A stretch of DNA of 13,575 bases from Bacillota bacterium (GCA_003456095.1 DMPF01000244.1:1-13575), one strand, 5' to 3'; counted from the stretch's first letter, positions 6,420 through 13,575 are shown. Program-made: numbers and translations. Notes: generated by a model from the sequence alone, not told the origin.

Positions 6420-8177
6420 ATGAATCTACAGCAAAGAAAGGCTTTAATGAGGACGGCAGCGGGCTTGGATCATGCCGATTTGGCTGTTGTTAACGGGACA
6501 CTGGTCAATGTCTACACAGGGGAGTTGCTGGCAGGGTGGGGGATAGCCGTTAAGGGAGAGCGTATAGCCTGCGTGGGAAAGGAGATGCAGCCCACGATCG
6601 GGTCACGGACAGAGGTGATTGATGCGGCAGGCAAGTTTGTCGTTCCCGGTTTTATTGACACCCATGCCCACTTAAACTTGTACACCACAGTAAGCGAATT
6701 TCTGCGGTACGCCATGGGGGGGGGCACTACTACCATTGTCACCGAGCTGATCGAAATTTCTTTCCCCCTGGGGTGCCAGGGCATCCTTGCTTACCTGGAA
6801 TCATGCAAAGGCCAGCCCATTAAAATCTTCGGCATGATCCCGCCCATGGTCACCATCAGCTCCGCTTCCCGGGCACGGGCGATCAATCTGGAGCAGTTCA
6901 GAGAACTTCTGCAGCGGGATGATGTTCTGGGAATGGGCGAGGCATACTGGCTGCCAGTGCTTGCGGGGGACGGAAGAATCCTGGAGCTTATGGAGGAGAC
7001 ATTGAAAGCGGGGAAGAAAATTGCCGGGCATTCCGCCGGCGCCAAAGGGCCTAAGCTTGCCGCTTATGCAGCCTCCGGAATATCTTCTTGTCACGAACCC
7101 ATATCTGCGGAAGAAGTAGTGGAAAGGCTGCGTTTAGGTATCTATGTCCAAGTCAGGGAGGGGGAAACGCGTCAGGATTTAAAAGATATCGCCGCCATAA
7201 ATGATATGAAGCTGGATATGCGGCAGCTGGTCCTGGTTACAGACGGCGTTTTCCCCGAGCGGCTGGCGGAGATGGGGTATATGGATGCCGTGCTGCAAAG
7301 GGCCGTTGACCTTGGTTTTGACCCTGTTACGGCCATTCAAATGGCCACCATTAATGCTGCCAGGTGCATGAATCTGGATGATCGGGTTGGCGGGATTGCT
7401 CCGGGGAAATACGCCGATATGGTTATCCTGCCGGATCTGCAAAACATTAAGGCGGAGCAGGTGATCAGCAATGGCAGGGTGATTGCCCGGCAGGGAAAGC
7501 TGCTAGAGCTGCCAAAGCAGTATGCTTTTCCCCGATGGGTTTATCAATCCATCCGCTTGCCGGGGCAGTTTACGCCTGATCATTTTATGATCCGGGTCCC
7601 TGATTCTTTTGATACCGTCACGGTCCGGGTCATTGACCAGGTTGAGGAACTGGTAACAAAGGAGGCCCTCTCTACTGTTCCCGTATCCCGGGGATTGCTT
7701 AAGGCGGATCCCGCCAGGGATCTCCTTAAGGTATCCTGTATTGATTTTCAAGTCAACCCGGGTAAACAATTTGTGGGTTTGATTAAAGGGTTTAAACTGA
7801 AAAAAGGGGCACTGTCCACCAGCATGGCTTGGGATCTGACCAATATCGTCACTGTGGGCGCAGACGAGGCCGACATGGCGTTGGCCGTGAACAGGGTGGC
7901 GGAGCTGCAGGGCGGGGCAGTGGTTTGCGCCGGCGGCTGCGTAATTGCCGAAATACCCCTGCCAATCGGAGGCAACATGAGCGATGCCCCCATGGAAGAG
8001 CTTCTCCGCGGCAGCAAAGAATTTCAACAGGCCGCCGCTGCCCTCGGTGCTCCTTTTGCCAATACCCATTTAACCTTGATGACGCTTACTTCCCCGGCCA
8101 TTCCCTTTATCCGTATCTGTGAAGAGGGACTCTTTGATGTTCGCAGCGGCAGCAGGGTCGAGCTGTTAAGTCTGTAG
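6420..8177 (+). CDS. adenine deaminase-like metal-dependent amidohydrolase
   Basis: The fold and domain order are those of adenine deaminase (adenine to hypoxanthine plus ammonia), but the substrate is uncertain. From ATG 6420 the protein is 585 residues, a normal length for Ade. An N-terminal amidohydrolase strand (ADLAVVNGTLVNVYTGE) leads to the metal motif GFIDTHAHLN (His82, His84). Glu174 (GMGEAYW), His204 (GHSAG), His225 (SCHEP) and Asp275 (LVTDG) match the other metal ligands. The C-terminal Ade domain is clear: GFKLKKGALSTSMAWD, then DMALAVNRVAELQGG and IPLPIGGNMSD. Two Ade signatures are altered. The HxHIESS motif reads HAHLNLY and the following TDPHEI reads TELIEI; near the C-terminus HDSHN reads WDLTN. 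I chose ATG 6420 because the sequence before it is a repeat element. ATG 6447, with AAAGG 5 nt upstream, is an alternative, and ATG 6243 opens the same frame. It stands alone, divergent from the CorC-like gene; larB follows after 188 nt with its own promoter. Confidence 0.82.
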   Translation: MNLQQRKALMRTAAGLDHADLAVVNGTLVNVYTGELLAGWGIAVKGERIACVGKEMQPTIGSRTEVIDAAGKFVVPGFIDTHAHLNLYTTVSEFLRYAMGGGTTTIVTELIEISFPLGCQGILAYLESCKGQPIKIFGMIPPMVTISSASRARAINLEQFRELLQRDDVLGMGEAYWLPVLAGDGRILELMEETLKAGKKIAGHSAGAKGPKLAAYAASGISSCHEPISAEEVVERLRLGIYVQVREGETRQDLKDIAAINDMKLDMRQLVLVTDGVFPERLAEMGYMDAVLQRAVDLGFDPVTAIQMATINAARCMNLDDRVGGIAPGKYADMVILPDLQNIKAEQVISNGRVIARQGKLLELPKQYAFPRWVYQSIRLPGQFTPDHFMIRVPDSFDTVTVRVIDQVEELVTKEALSTVPVSRGLLKADPARDLLKVSCIDFQVNPGKQFVGLIKGFKLKKGALSTSMAWDLTNIVTVGADEADMALAVNRVAELQGGAVVCAGGCVIAEIPLPIGGNMSDAPMEELLRGSKEFQQAAAALGAPFANTHLTLMTLTSPAIPFIRICEEGLFDVRSGSRVELLSL

Positions 8178-8302
8178 GTAGAGCGGAGCAACGTTACTAT
8201 ATGAACAATTGTGATTCCATCTTAAACCTCCATGCAATAGTAGAAAGTAATTCTCTTTCCCGCGCCCGGAATCCTTGCGAAAATATGTCGTTCGGTTTTT
8301 TC

Positions 8303-8332
8303 TTGCCAGCAATGGTACGGCAATGGCATAAT
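8303..8332 (+). promoter_or_regulatory. candidate sigma-A promoter of larB
   Basis: TTGCCA (8303-8308) and CATAAT (8327-8332) are 18 nt apart and end 33 nt before ATG 8366, which fits a short leader. The rest of the 188-nt gap shows no gene or terminator that I can support. Confidence 0.42.
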
Positions 8333-8365
8333 AACAGAGGGCAAAAAATAAGGGAGATGGGTTAT

Positions 8366-9133
8366 ATGGATGAGATTCTGCATGCCCTGCTGCGCGGGGA
8401 AATTGACTTAGAGACGGCCAAACAGAAACTTGACGTGCTGCATATTAAAAGAATATGCGAAATAGCCAGACTTGATGTCAACCGTGCCAGTCGCACGGGG
8501 GCGCCGGAAGCAATTTTGGCACAGAACAAAGCGACAGAAGATGTGTGCCGGCTGGCGCTGGCTATGGCAGAGACGAGCGGCTATGCCTTCATTACCAGGG
8601 CAAAGGACAGTGACATCGCTGCCCTGGGAAATAACATTCCGGAAGGATACGACCTGGAAATTAACCGCCAGGCACGGACCTGTCTGCTCAAGCGCCGCGG
8701 TCATCTCTTTGAAAAAACAGGCCGTATCGGCGTCCTGGCGGCCGGGACGGCTGATCTGGGCGTGGCGGAAGAAGTTGTTATTACCGCCGGGGTGATGGGA
8801 TGCGAAGTAATTAAAGCCTACGATGTGGGGGTGGCTGGAATCCACCGCCTCTACGAGCCATTGACGGAGATGCTGGAGCGGAGGGTTTCTGCCATCGTGG
8901 TAGTGGCGGGGATGGATGCGGTGCTGCCGATTGTTGTCTCCAGTCACGTCAGTGTGCCGGTCATCGGCGTACCCACCTCTGTAGGCTATGGCATAGGCAA
9001 AGACGGTGTGGCCGGGCTTTTAACCATGCTGCAGACCTGTTCACCGGGTCTTGCCGTAGTAAATATTGACAACGGTTTTAGCGCCGGTGTTTTTGCCTCC
9101 CTTATTGCGCGCCAAAGCCGGCGGGACAGCTAA
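8366..9133 (+). CDS. larB: nickel-pincer cofactor biosynthesis protein LarB
   Basis: LarB carboxylates the pyridinium ring of nicotinic acid adenine dinucleotide and cleaves the phosphoanhydride, giving pyridinium-3,5-biscarboxylate mononucleotide for the nickel-pincer cofactor of lactate racemase and relatives. The 255-residue protein has the family's N-terminal part (ARLDVNRASRTGAPEAI) and a C-terminal AIR-carboxylase (PurE)-like domain: GRIGVLAAGTADLGVAEE, YDVGVAGIHRL, VVVAGMDAVLP, VPVIGVPTSVGYG and VVNIDNGFSAG. Cys225 in QTCSPG matches the cysteine that forms a covalent adduct with the nicotinate ring in the characterised Lactobacillus enzyme. The start is ATG 8366 with AGGGAG 9 nt upstream; upstream ATGs at 8201 and 8357 are in frame but the former adds unrelated residues. 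No larC or larE is in the window. acpS follows after 65 nt. Confidence 0.93.
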   Translation: MDEILHALLRGEIDLETAKQKLDVLHIKRICEIARLDVNRASRTGAPEAILAQNKATEDVCRLALAMAETSGYAFITRAKDSDIAALGNNIPEGYDLEINRQARTCLLKRRGHLFEKTGRIGVLAAGTADLGVAEEVVITAGVMGCEVIKAYDVGVAGIHRLYEPLTEMLERRVSAIVVVAGMDAVLPIVVSSHVSVPVIGVPTSVGYGIGKDGVAGLLTMLQTCSPGLAVVNIDNGFSAGVFASLIARQSRRDS

Positions 9134-9198
9134 AGTTTTCTGCTGTGCTGCAACAAACGCAAAGGTGCCCGGTTAATTTTTTTTAGGAGGAAGCGACC

Positions 9199-9630
9199 TT
9201 GGAAATACCGCGACATTTGTCAGGGCCTGTAGCCGGGGTGGGGGTGGACTTAATCCGTGTCAAACGGGTGGCCAGGGCTTACCGCCGCCGGCCTGCCCGT
9301 TTCCTGCAACGCATCTATTCATCGCGGGAGCGGGACGCCCTGGCGGAAAGGGACTACCCTCTAACATCCCTGGCTTCACGCTTTGCTGCCAAGGAGGCCG
9401 TGGCCAAGGCTCTGGGTTGCGGTATTGGTCCGGTCCGCTGGAGCGAGCTGGAGATCCTGCAGGGGAAGAAAGGCGAACCGGTGGTGCGTCTGCTTGGGGC
9501 GGCCGCCGGCCTGGCGCGGCGGCAAAAGATCGCCGGGGTAGCTGTTTCGCTGGCCCATGACGGTGCCTTTGCCCTTGCCTTTGCGGTGGCTTACCGCACC
9601 CGTTCCGTTGTTTTGCCGCTTGACGGTTAA
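9199..9630 (+). CDS. acpS: holo-[acyl-carrier-protein] synthase AcpS
   Basis: AcpS transfers 4'-phosphopantetheine from CoA to the conserved serine of apo-ACP and is needed for fatty-acid synthesis. The two family motifs are present: GVGVDLIRVKRVARA (residues 13-27), with the Mg-binding Asp, and SRFAAKEAVAKALG, with the catalytic Glu. VSLAHDGAFALAFAV closes the domain. Length is 143 residues, about 15-20 more than typical: ten extra residues lie at the N-terminus and a short tail at the C-terminus. TTG 9199 is supported by AGGAGG 8 nt upstream. It lies downstream of larB on the same strand, probably in one unit. Confidence 0.95.
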   Translation: MEIPRHLSGPVAGVGVDLIRVKRVARAYRRRPARFLQRIYSSRERDALAERDYPLTSLASRFAAKEAVAKALGCGIGPVRWSELEILQGKKGEPVVRLLGAAAGLARRQKIAGVAVSLAHDGAFALAFAVAYRTRSVVLPLDG

Positions 9631-9662
9631 TTTTATCTATGCTAACATTTTATAAAAGCTGA

Positions 9663-9689
9663 CCGGGGCGGTCGGGATTGGGCCGCCGG
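9663..9689 (+). other. GC-rich hairpin between acpS and the Rrf2 gene
   Basis: GGCGGTC (9667-9673) pairs with GGCCGCC (9681-9687) with one G-U pair, around a 7-nt loop; flanking CC and GG can add to it. Thymines come only about 12 nt later (9703-9712), so it is a poor intrinsic terminator. It could still end or attenuate transcription before the Rrf2 gene. The remainder of the 152-nt gap shows only a weak promoter candidate (TGGAAA 9714-9719, TATGCT 9736-9741, 16-nt spacing). Confidence 0.35.
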
Positions 9690-9782
9690 AGTATGGAGGG
9701 GGTTTTATTTTTATGGAAAATCCAGAGTATTTTAGTATGCTTTAGCCAATGGTCGTGAGGGGTTATTTAAGGAGGTGAGATA

Positions 9783-10205
9783 ATGCGCCTCTCTTCGCGG
9801 GGCGAGTACGGTGTGCGGGCAATGATACATCTGGCCCTTAATTATCATCAGGGCTTTATTCCTTTAAGCAGCATTGCTTCTGCGGAGGATATTTCGCAGC
9901 AATACCTGGAGCAGATCTTCGCCAGCCTGCGGCGCAGCGGTCTTATCCTCAGTAACCGGGGTGTAAAAGGGGGCTATACGCTGGCCTTGCCTCCCCAGTC
10001 TATCTATGTGGGTGATATCATCCGTGTGCTGGATGGACCCATAACCCCGGTGGGCTGTGTTTCTGACGAAGGAGATGAGGATGACAGCCGTTGCGGCAAG
10101 AGCAACAGCTGCCTGGCCCGCAATCTCTGGCTGAAACTGCGGGATCATATTAATCAGCTCCTTGACAGTATAACGCTGCAGGATATGCTTAATTGGAAAC
10201 AATGA
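9783..10205 (+). CDS. Rrf2 family transcriptional regulator, IscR-like
   Basis: Rrf2/IscR proteins are dimeric winged-helix repressors; IscR types sense iron-sulfur supply through a [2Fe-2S] cluster. The 140-residue protein starts with the classic MRLSSRGEYGVRAMIHLAL. The helix-turn-helix lies at about 28-58 (recognition region SQQYLEQIFASLRRSGLI) and the wing is SNRGVKGGYTLA. Three cysteines sit where IscR binds its cluster: Cys92, Cys104 and Cys110. Their spacing is C-X11-C-X5-C instead of C-X5-C-X5-C, because of an acidic insert (SDEGDEDDS), and the fourth IscR ligand, His in CLTH, is Arg here (CLAR). Start ATG 9783 has a perfect GGAGGTGA. It lies 49 nt upstream of iscS and probably controls it, as in Firmicutes isc/suf-type loci. 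CymR-like regulators lack these cysteines, so an IscR-like role is favoured. Confidence 0.93.
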   Translation: MRLSSRGEYGVRAMIHLALNYHQGFIPLSSIASAEDISQQYLEQIFASLRRSGLILSNRGVKGGYTLALPPQSIYVGDIIRVLDGPITPVGCVSDEGDEDDSRCGKSNSCLARNLWLKLRDHINQLLDSITLQDMLNWKQ

Positions 10206-10254
10206 CGGCAAAAAAACTAAAATCTTTAACTTTAACGCAAGGAGGTATTGGAAT

Positions 10255-11445
10255 TTGAAAAGGATATATCTTGATCATGGCGCCACCACACCTTTGCATC
10301 GAGATGTGTTGCCGGCCATGCTGCCTTACTATTCCGAGGCTTTCGGCAATCCCTCCAGCATTCATTCCTTTGGCCGGGAGGCGCGCCGCGCCCTGGACGA
10401 AAGCCGGGAAAAAACGGCACAGGCCTTGGGCGCCGCACCAGAGGAGATAATCTTTACTTCCGGAGGCACGGAAGCGAACAACCTGGCGATACAGGGTGCG
10501 GCTGAAGCACTGGCTTCCCGGGGCAGACACCTCATTGCCAGCGCGGTGGAGCACCATGCGGTGCTGGATACGGTTAACGCTCTGGGCAATAAAGGTTACG
10601 CGGTAACGGTCCTGCCTGTAGATCACTATGGTATGGTGGACCCGGATGATCTGCGCAAGGCAATCAGAGATGACACTGTGCTTGTTACGATTATGGCAGC
10701 CAATAATGAGATTGGCACGCTGCAGCCCATTGCGCCGCTTGCCTCCATCTGCCGGGAAAGGGGCGTTTACTTTCATACTGATGCGGTACAGGCAATTGGC
10801 AATATCCCCCTTAATCTACGGGAACTGCCTGTGGATCTCCTTTCCCTCTCCGCCCACAAGTTTTATGGTCCGAAAGGGATAGGCGTTCTTTTTGTGCGGC
10901 GCAAGACAAAAATAAGTAAGCTTATGCACGGTGGCGGGCAGGAGCGGAAAATCCGCCCCGGGACGGAGAACATTCCCGCTATTGTTGGCTTGGCCAAGGC
11001 CATCGAAATAGCCACTGCGGATGTCCCCGCAAAAAGCGCGGCACTAGTTAAGATGCGTGATTACTTTCTTGCCGGGTTAACGGAAAAAATTGAGGAGGTG
11101 TATCTTAACGGGCATCCTGTGCAGCGGCTGCCGGGCAATGTGAATGTAAGCGTGCGCTTTGTGGAGGGTGAATCGCTGCTTTTGGATCTTGACCTTAAAG
11201 GAATATCCGCCTCCAGCGGTTCTGCCTGTACATCCGGCTCTCTCGAAGCGTCCCATGTGCTTCTGGCCTGTGGTCTGGAACATCAGCTTGCCCATGGATC
11301 GCTCCGTTTCACGCTGGGACACGGTAATACGCTGGAAGAGCTTGGGTATACGCTGAAGACATTGCAGGAGAGTGTGGCTAGGTTGCGTGAGATGTCTTTT
11401 TTGTATAAGAATTATCGCCGGGAGCTAAAAAGTAGCTGTACGTAG
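10255..11445 (+). CDS. iscS: cysteine desulfurase (IscS/NifS type)
   Basis: This PLP enzyme takes sulfur from cysteine and passes it as a persulfide to the scaffold encoded next to it. Length is 396 residues. It opens with IYLDHGATTPLH; the cofactor residues include the GGTEANNLAI and VEHHAVLD motifs. The Schiff-base lysine is Lys202 in SAHKFYGPKG and the persulfide cysteine is Cys325 in SSGSACTSGS, on a loop of group I (IscS/NifS) length. RPGTENIPAIVG is also present. TTG 10255 is supported by GGAGGT 8 nt upstream. It lies 49 nt after the Rrf2 gene and 16 nt before the scaffold gene, so the three form one operon. IscS and NifS cannot be told apart from this sequence; no nitrogenase gene is present. 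Confidence 0.95.
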   Translation: MKRIYLDHGATTPLHRDVLPAMLPYYSEAFGNPSSIHSFGREARRALDESREKTAQALGAAPEEIIFTSGGTEANNLAIQGAAEALASRGRHLIASAVEHHAVLDTVNALGNKGYAVTVLPVDHYGMVDPDDLRKAIRDDTVLVTIMAANNEIGTLQPIAPLASICRERGVYFHTDAVQAIGNIPLNLRELPVDLLSLSAHKFYGPKGIGVLFVRRKTKISKLMHGGGQERKIRPGTENIPAIVGLAKAIEIATADVPAKSAALVKMRDYFLAGLTEKIEEVYLNGHPVQRLPGNVNVSVRFVEGESLLLDLDLKGISASSGSACTSGSLEASHVLLACGLEHQLAHGSLRFTLGHGNTLEELGYTLKTLQESVARLREMSFLYKNYRRELKSSCT

Positions 11446-11461
11446 GAGGAGAGACTGCAAC

Positions 11462-11836
11462 ATGTACAACGAAAAAATAATGGATCATTTCCCAAACCCG
11501 CGCAACGCCGGTGAGATGCTTCATCCCAGCGGCGTGGGCGAGGTGGGGAATATGAAATGCGGAGACATTATGAAAATCTTCATCAAGGTGGAAGATGACC
11601 GTATCACCGCAATAAATTTCCTTACTTTCGGTTGTGGGGCCGCCATTGCCAGCAGCAGTATGCTGACTGAACTGGTCAAAGGAAAGAGCCTGGATGAAGC
11701 AATGGCGATTACAAATAAAGATGTGGACGAGCATTTAGGAGGGCTCCCCGATGCCAAGCTTCATTGTTCAAACCTTGCTGCCGATGCTCTGCATAAAGCC
11801 ATTGCCGACTATCGGGAAAAGAACCTGACTGCGTAA
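11462..11836 (+). CDS. iscU: iron-sulfur cluster assembly scaffold, IscU/NifU N-terminal type
   Basis: IscU-type scaffolds build [2Fe-2S] or [4Fe-4S] clusters from sulfur supplied by the desulfurase encoded just upstream. The 124-residue protein is a single U-domain without the ferredoxin-like and C-terminal parts of full NifU. The ligands are Cys33 and Asp35 in MKCGDIM, Cys58 in FGCGAAIASSS and Cys102 in KLHCSNLA. ATG 11462 is preceded by AGGAGGAGAG. The motif order and CGD plus FGCG pattern place it with IscU/NifU, not SufU, which carries an insert. Its stop is followed by 269 nt that contain the hrcA promoter and operator. I see no good terminator after it, so read-through towards hrcA is possible. 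Confidence 0.93.
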   Translation: MYNEKIMDHFPNPRNAGEMLHPSGVGEVGNMKCGDIMKIFIKVEDDRITAINFLTFGCGAAIASSSMLTELVKGKSLDEAMAITNKDVDEHLGGLPDAKLHCSNLAADALHKAIADYREKNLTA

Positions 11837-11960
11837 ACATATTCCGCAGCAATCGGTTGTTTTCCTGGGCGAGTATTTGGCCGAAGTTTGTATATAAAGA
11901 AAAATTTATGCTGTTTTCTGCTCCTGCTTTATACGGGGTTAAATATGGCAGATTTATAAA

Positions 11961-11989
11961 TTTTGCCGGAAGATAATTTTGCCGAAGAT
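11961..11989 (+). repeat. short tandem-like repeat TTTTGCCGAAGA upstream of hrcA
   Basis: Near-identical units TTTTGCCGGAAGA (11961-11973) and TTTTGCCGAAGAT (11977-11989) lie 16 nt apart, and a weaker relative, TTTGGCCGAAG, is at 11876-11886. An AT-rich inverted repeat (AAAATTTAT 11901-11909, ATAAATTTT 11956-11964) overlaps them. The units lie just upstream of the hrcA promoter. No function is evident. The rest of 11837-12006 holds nothing else I can support. Confidence 0.4.
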
Positions 11990-12006
11990 TTTTTGGAGGC
12001 GAAATC

Positions 12007-12035
12007 TTGACAAACAGCCGGGACGGTGGTATTGT
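12007..12035 (+). promoter_or_regulatory. sigma-A promoter of the hrcA-grpE operon
   Basis: A perfect TTGACA (12007-12012) is 17 nt from TATTGT (12030-12035). Transcription would begin near 12042, just before the CIRCE element, so bound HrcA would block the promoter or early elongation. Confidence 0.8.
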
Positions 12036-12047
12036 TAAACAAGGCGG

Positions 12048-12074
12048 TTAGCACTCTAAGAGATAGAGTGCTAA
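12048..12074 (+). promoter_or_regulatory. CIRCE operator (HrcA binding site)
   Basis: TTAGCACTC (12048-12056) and GAGTGCTAA (12066-12074) form the perfect 9-9-9 CIRCE inverted repeat, with the 9-nt spacer TAAGAGATA. It sits just downstream of a sigma-A promoter and 31 nt before hrcA, the standard arrangement for autorepression. Confidence 0.98.
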
Positions 12075-12105
12075 TTTATAACATAAACTAACGGGGGGGA
12101 AAGGC

Positions 12106-13125
12106 ATGGGGCTGAGCACACGAAAAATGGAAATTCTAAGTGCCGTGGTAAAAGATTATGTTAAAACGGCCCAGCCTGTTGGTTCCCGTACAATTGCCCG
12201 TCGTTACAAGATGGGTTTCAGCCCGGCTACCATCCGTAACGAGATGGCTGATCTTGAAGAGATGAATTACCTGCTCCAACCCCATACTTCCGCAGGGAGG
12301 ATTCCTTCCCAAAAAGGATACCGTTATTACGTCGATGAACTGATGCAGGAAGAGCGGTTGGCTGAAGAGGATAAAAGGCTTATCTGTCGTATTTTCTCTT
12401 ATGAGAAAATACAGGAGGTTGAAACGCTTATCCGGCAGGCTTCGCAGCTTATGTCATCCCTTACTAACTATACATCTCTGATCCTCGGCCCGGGTCTTAA
12501 GAAAAGTGCTTTTAAAAAGTTGCAGATTATGCCCATCGACAGGCAAAGGGGTTTACTGGTGCTGCTTGCCGATACGGGTGTGATGAAAAACAAGCTGATC
12601 AACCTTCCCCAGGCCCTTTCCCAGAGTGAACTGGCCCGTCTTGTTTCCTACCTCAATCAGCGTCTGGAAGGTCTTACCATAGACAAGATTACGGCACAAC
12701 TCATCAGGGAGTTGCGGCGTGATCTCTATCACCATATCAATTTTCTGGAAACTACGTTCACTCTTTTGGAGGAATCTCTGGCAGAAGATGAAAGCCGGGT
12801 TTTTCTCGGGGGGATAACCAATATTTTTAACCAGCCGGAATTTGGCAACATTGAAAAAATAAAATCCCTGATTTCTCTCTTTGAACAGCATTCCCTGCTG
12901 GCAAATCTGCTGACCCGGCCGTTGGCCGGCATTGAAGGTATTATCATTAAAATAGGCAGGGAAAACATTCTGGAAGAGGTGCAGGAATGCAGTCTGGTAA
13001 TGACCACATACTGCCTGGGCAAGGAAGTGGTGGGGACTATTGGCATCCTCGGCCCCACACGTATGGAATACCCCAGGGTGGTGGCGGTACTGCGCCAGGT
13101 TGTCGACCAGTTTGAAAAGCTTTAG
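12106..13125 (+). CDS. hrcA: heat-inducible transcription repressor HrcA
   Basis: HrcA binds CIRCE and represses the dnaK and groE operons until heat or misfolded protein draws off GroEL. Length is 339 residues, normal for the family. The N-terminal winged helix (about 1-75) has ILSAVVKDYVKTAQPVGSRTI and SPATIRNEMADLEEMNYL. The family signature QPHTSAGRIPSQKGYRYYVD follows. The GAF-like and dimerisation parts end in the typical MEYPRVVAVLRQVVDQFEKL-type tail. ATG 12106 has a run of seven G about 6 nt upstream. It is the first gene of the operon; grpE follows after 43 nt. Confidence 0.97.
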   Translation: MGLSTRKMEILSAVVKDYVKTAQPVGSRTIARRYKMGFSPATIRNEMADLEEMNYLLQPHTSAGRIPSQKGYRYYVDELMQEERLAEEDKRLICRIFSYEKIQEVETLIRQASQLMSSLTNYTSLILGPGLKKSAFKKLQIMPIDRQRGLLVLLADTGVMKNKLINLPQALSQSELARLVSYLNQRLEGLTIDKITAQLIRELRRDLYHHINFLETTFTLLEESLAEDESRVFLGGITNIFNQPEFGNIEKIKSLISLFEQHSLLANLLTRPLAGIEGIIIKIGRENILEEVQECSLVMTTYCLGKEVVGTIGILGPTRMEYPRVVAVLRQVVDQFEKL

Positions 13126-13168
13126 CAGCGATTTTGCCTGGCGAAACCGGGAGAAAGGAGTGAATATA

Positions 13169-13575
13169 TTGGGCAAGAATAATGATGTTTGTTGCGACAA
13201 CAGAAAACAGGATCAGATAAATAAAAAACAGGAACAAACGCGGGAGCAGGTAAACAACGAAAAAGAGACGCCCGCCGCAGCGGCTGCCGGGTCTGAAATT
13301 GAGTGTGAAGTTGTGGAGCTGGATATGTTGCACCGCCAAATTGACATCCTTGAACAGGAAAAAGAGGAACTGATGCAGAGGTTGCTGCGCTCGCAGGCGG
13401 ACTTTGACAATTTCCGCAAACGCACCAGGGCAGAGAAGGAAGAAATGGTTGACTATGCCGCTTATGAGCTGGTATGCCGCCTTTTGCCGGTGATTGACAA
13501 TCTGGAGCGGGCCTGCGCCTCCACGGAGACAGGTTCGCAAGGCCTTGCCGAAGGTATAGCCATGATTACCAGGCA
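13169..13575 (+). CDS. grpE: nucleotide exchange factor GrpE, N-terminal part (cut by window edge)
   Basis: GrpE drives ADP release from DnaK. Reading from TTG 13169 gives 135 whole codons that run off the right edge without a stop. The first 45 residues or so are polar and low in complexity (rich in Gln, Asn, Glu, Lys and Ala). A long coiled coil follows, with the family pattern RSQADFDNFRKRTRAEKEE and then ELVCRLLPVIDNLERA, which leads into the GrpE dimer head. The TTG start is set by AAGGAG 8 nt upstream. No ATG occurs in frame before residue 53, which is already in the coiled coil. dnaK is expected next, beyond the window. Confidence 0.94.
   Translation, partial: MGKNNDVCCDNRKQDQINKKQEQTREQVNNEKETPAAAAAGSEIECEVVELDMLHRQIDILEQEKEELMQRLLRSQADFDNFRKRTRAEKEEMVDYAAYELVCRLLPVIDNLERACASTETGSQGLAEGIAMITR

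Noticed and set aside
8201..8365. ATG 8201 as the start of larB
   Set aside because: The extra 55 residues do not resemble LarB, a promoter candidate lies inside that stretch (8303-8332), and ATG 8366 has a well-spaced AGGGAG.
9663..9689. Strong intrinsic terminator after acpS
   Set aside because: The stem is good but no U-run follows within 10 nt, so it is listed only as a hairpin.

Overview
The window looks like chromosomal DNA from an anaerobic, spore-former-type Firmicute of the Peptococcaceae / Desulfotomaculum-Pelotomaculum kind. The clues are an hrcA-grpE heat-shock operon behind a sigma-A promoter with a CIRCE operator, strong AGGAGG ribosome-binding sites, many TTG and GTG starts, an Rrf2-IscS-IscU set, late cobalamin genes and larB. 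The genus is an inference. All major genes can be assigned to a family; none is wholly unknown.

Layout. (1) Minus strand, 2142 to 1: cobQ (cobyric acid synthase), then 27 nt later the first 191 codons of clpB, which runs off the left edge. (2) Plus strand, 2359-4571: cbiB and cobD, overlapping by 4 nt. They are divergent from cobQ, with back-to-back promoter candidates at 2229-2293. Together the three cobalamin genes cover amidation of the corrin ring and the making and attachment of the aminopropanol arm. (3) 4537-4656: a dense family of short direct and inverted repeats that includes a perfect 26-bp hairpin and encodes the C-terminus of CobD. (4) Minus strand, 6221 to 4686: an AT-richer unit for a CNNM/CBS (HlyC/CorC) membrane protein with its own promoter, a structured leader of about 150-170 nt ending in an intrinsic terminator, and a TTG start. 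(5) 6229-6419: a degenerate copy of the 4554 repeat followed by a 117-bp inverted-repeat element, directly upstream of an adenine-deaminase-like amidohydrolase (6420-8177). (6) Plus strand: larB (nickel-pincer cofactor, own promoter), acpS, an Rrf2/IscR-like regulator, iscS and an iscU-type scaffold gene. (7) Plus strand, from 12007: promoter, CIRCE, hrcA, and the first 135 codons of grpE, cut by the right edge.

How the genes work together. CobQ, CbiB and CobD act in one pathway. The Rrf2 regulator probably controls the iscS-iscU pair that follows it, as IscR-type proteins do. HrcA represses its own operon through CIRCE.

I do not see a defence system, mobile-element gene, CRISPR array, tRNA or rRNA. 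The least explained items are the structured leader before the CorC-like gene, the repeat family that brackets that transcription unit, and the amidohydrolase, which keeps the metal ligands of adenine deaminase but has lost two of its signature motifs.
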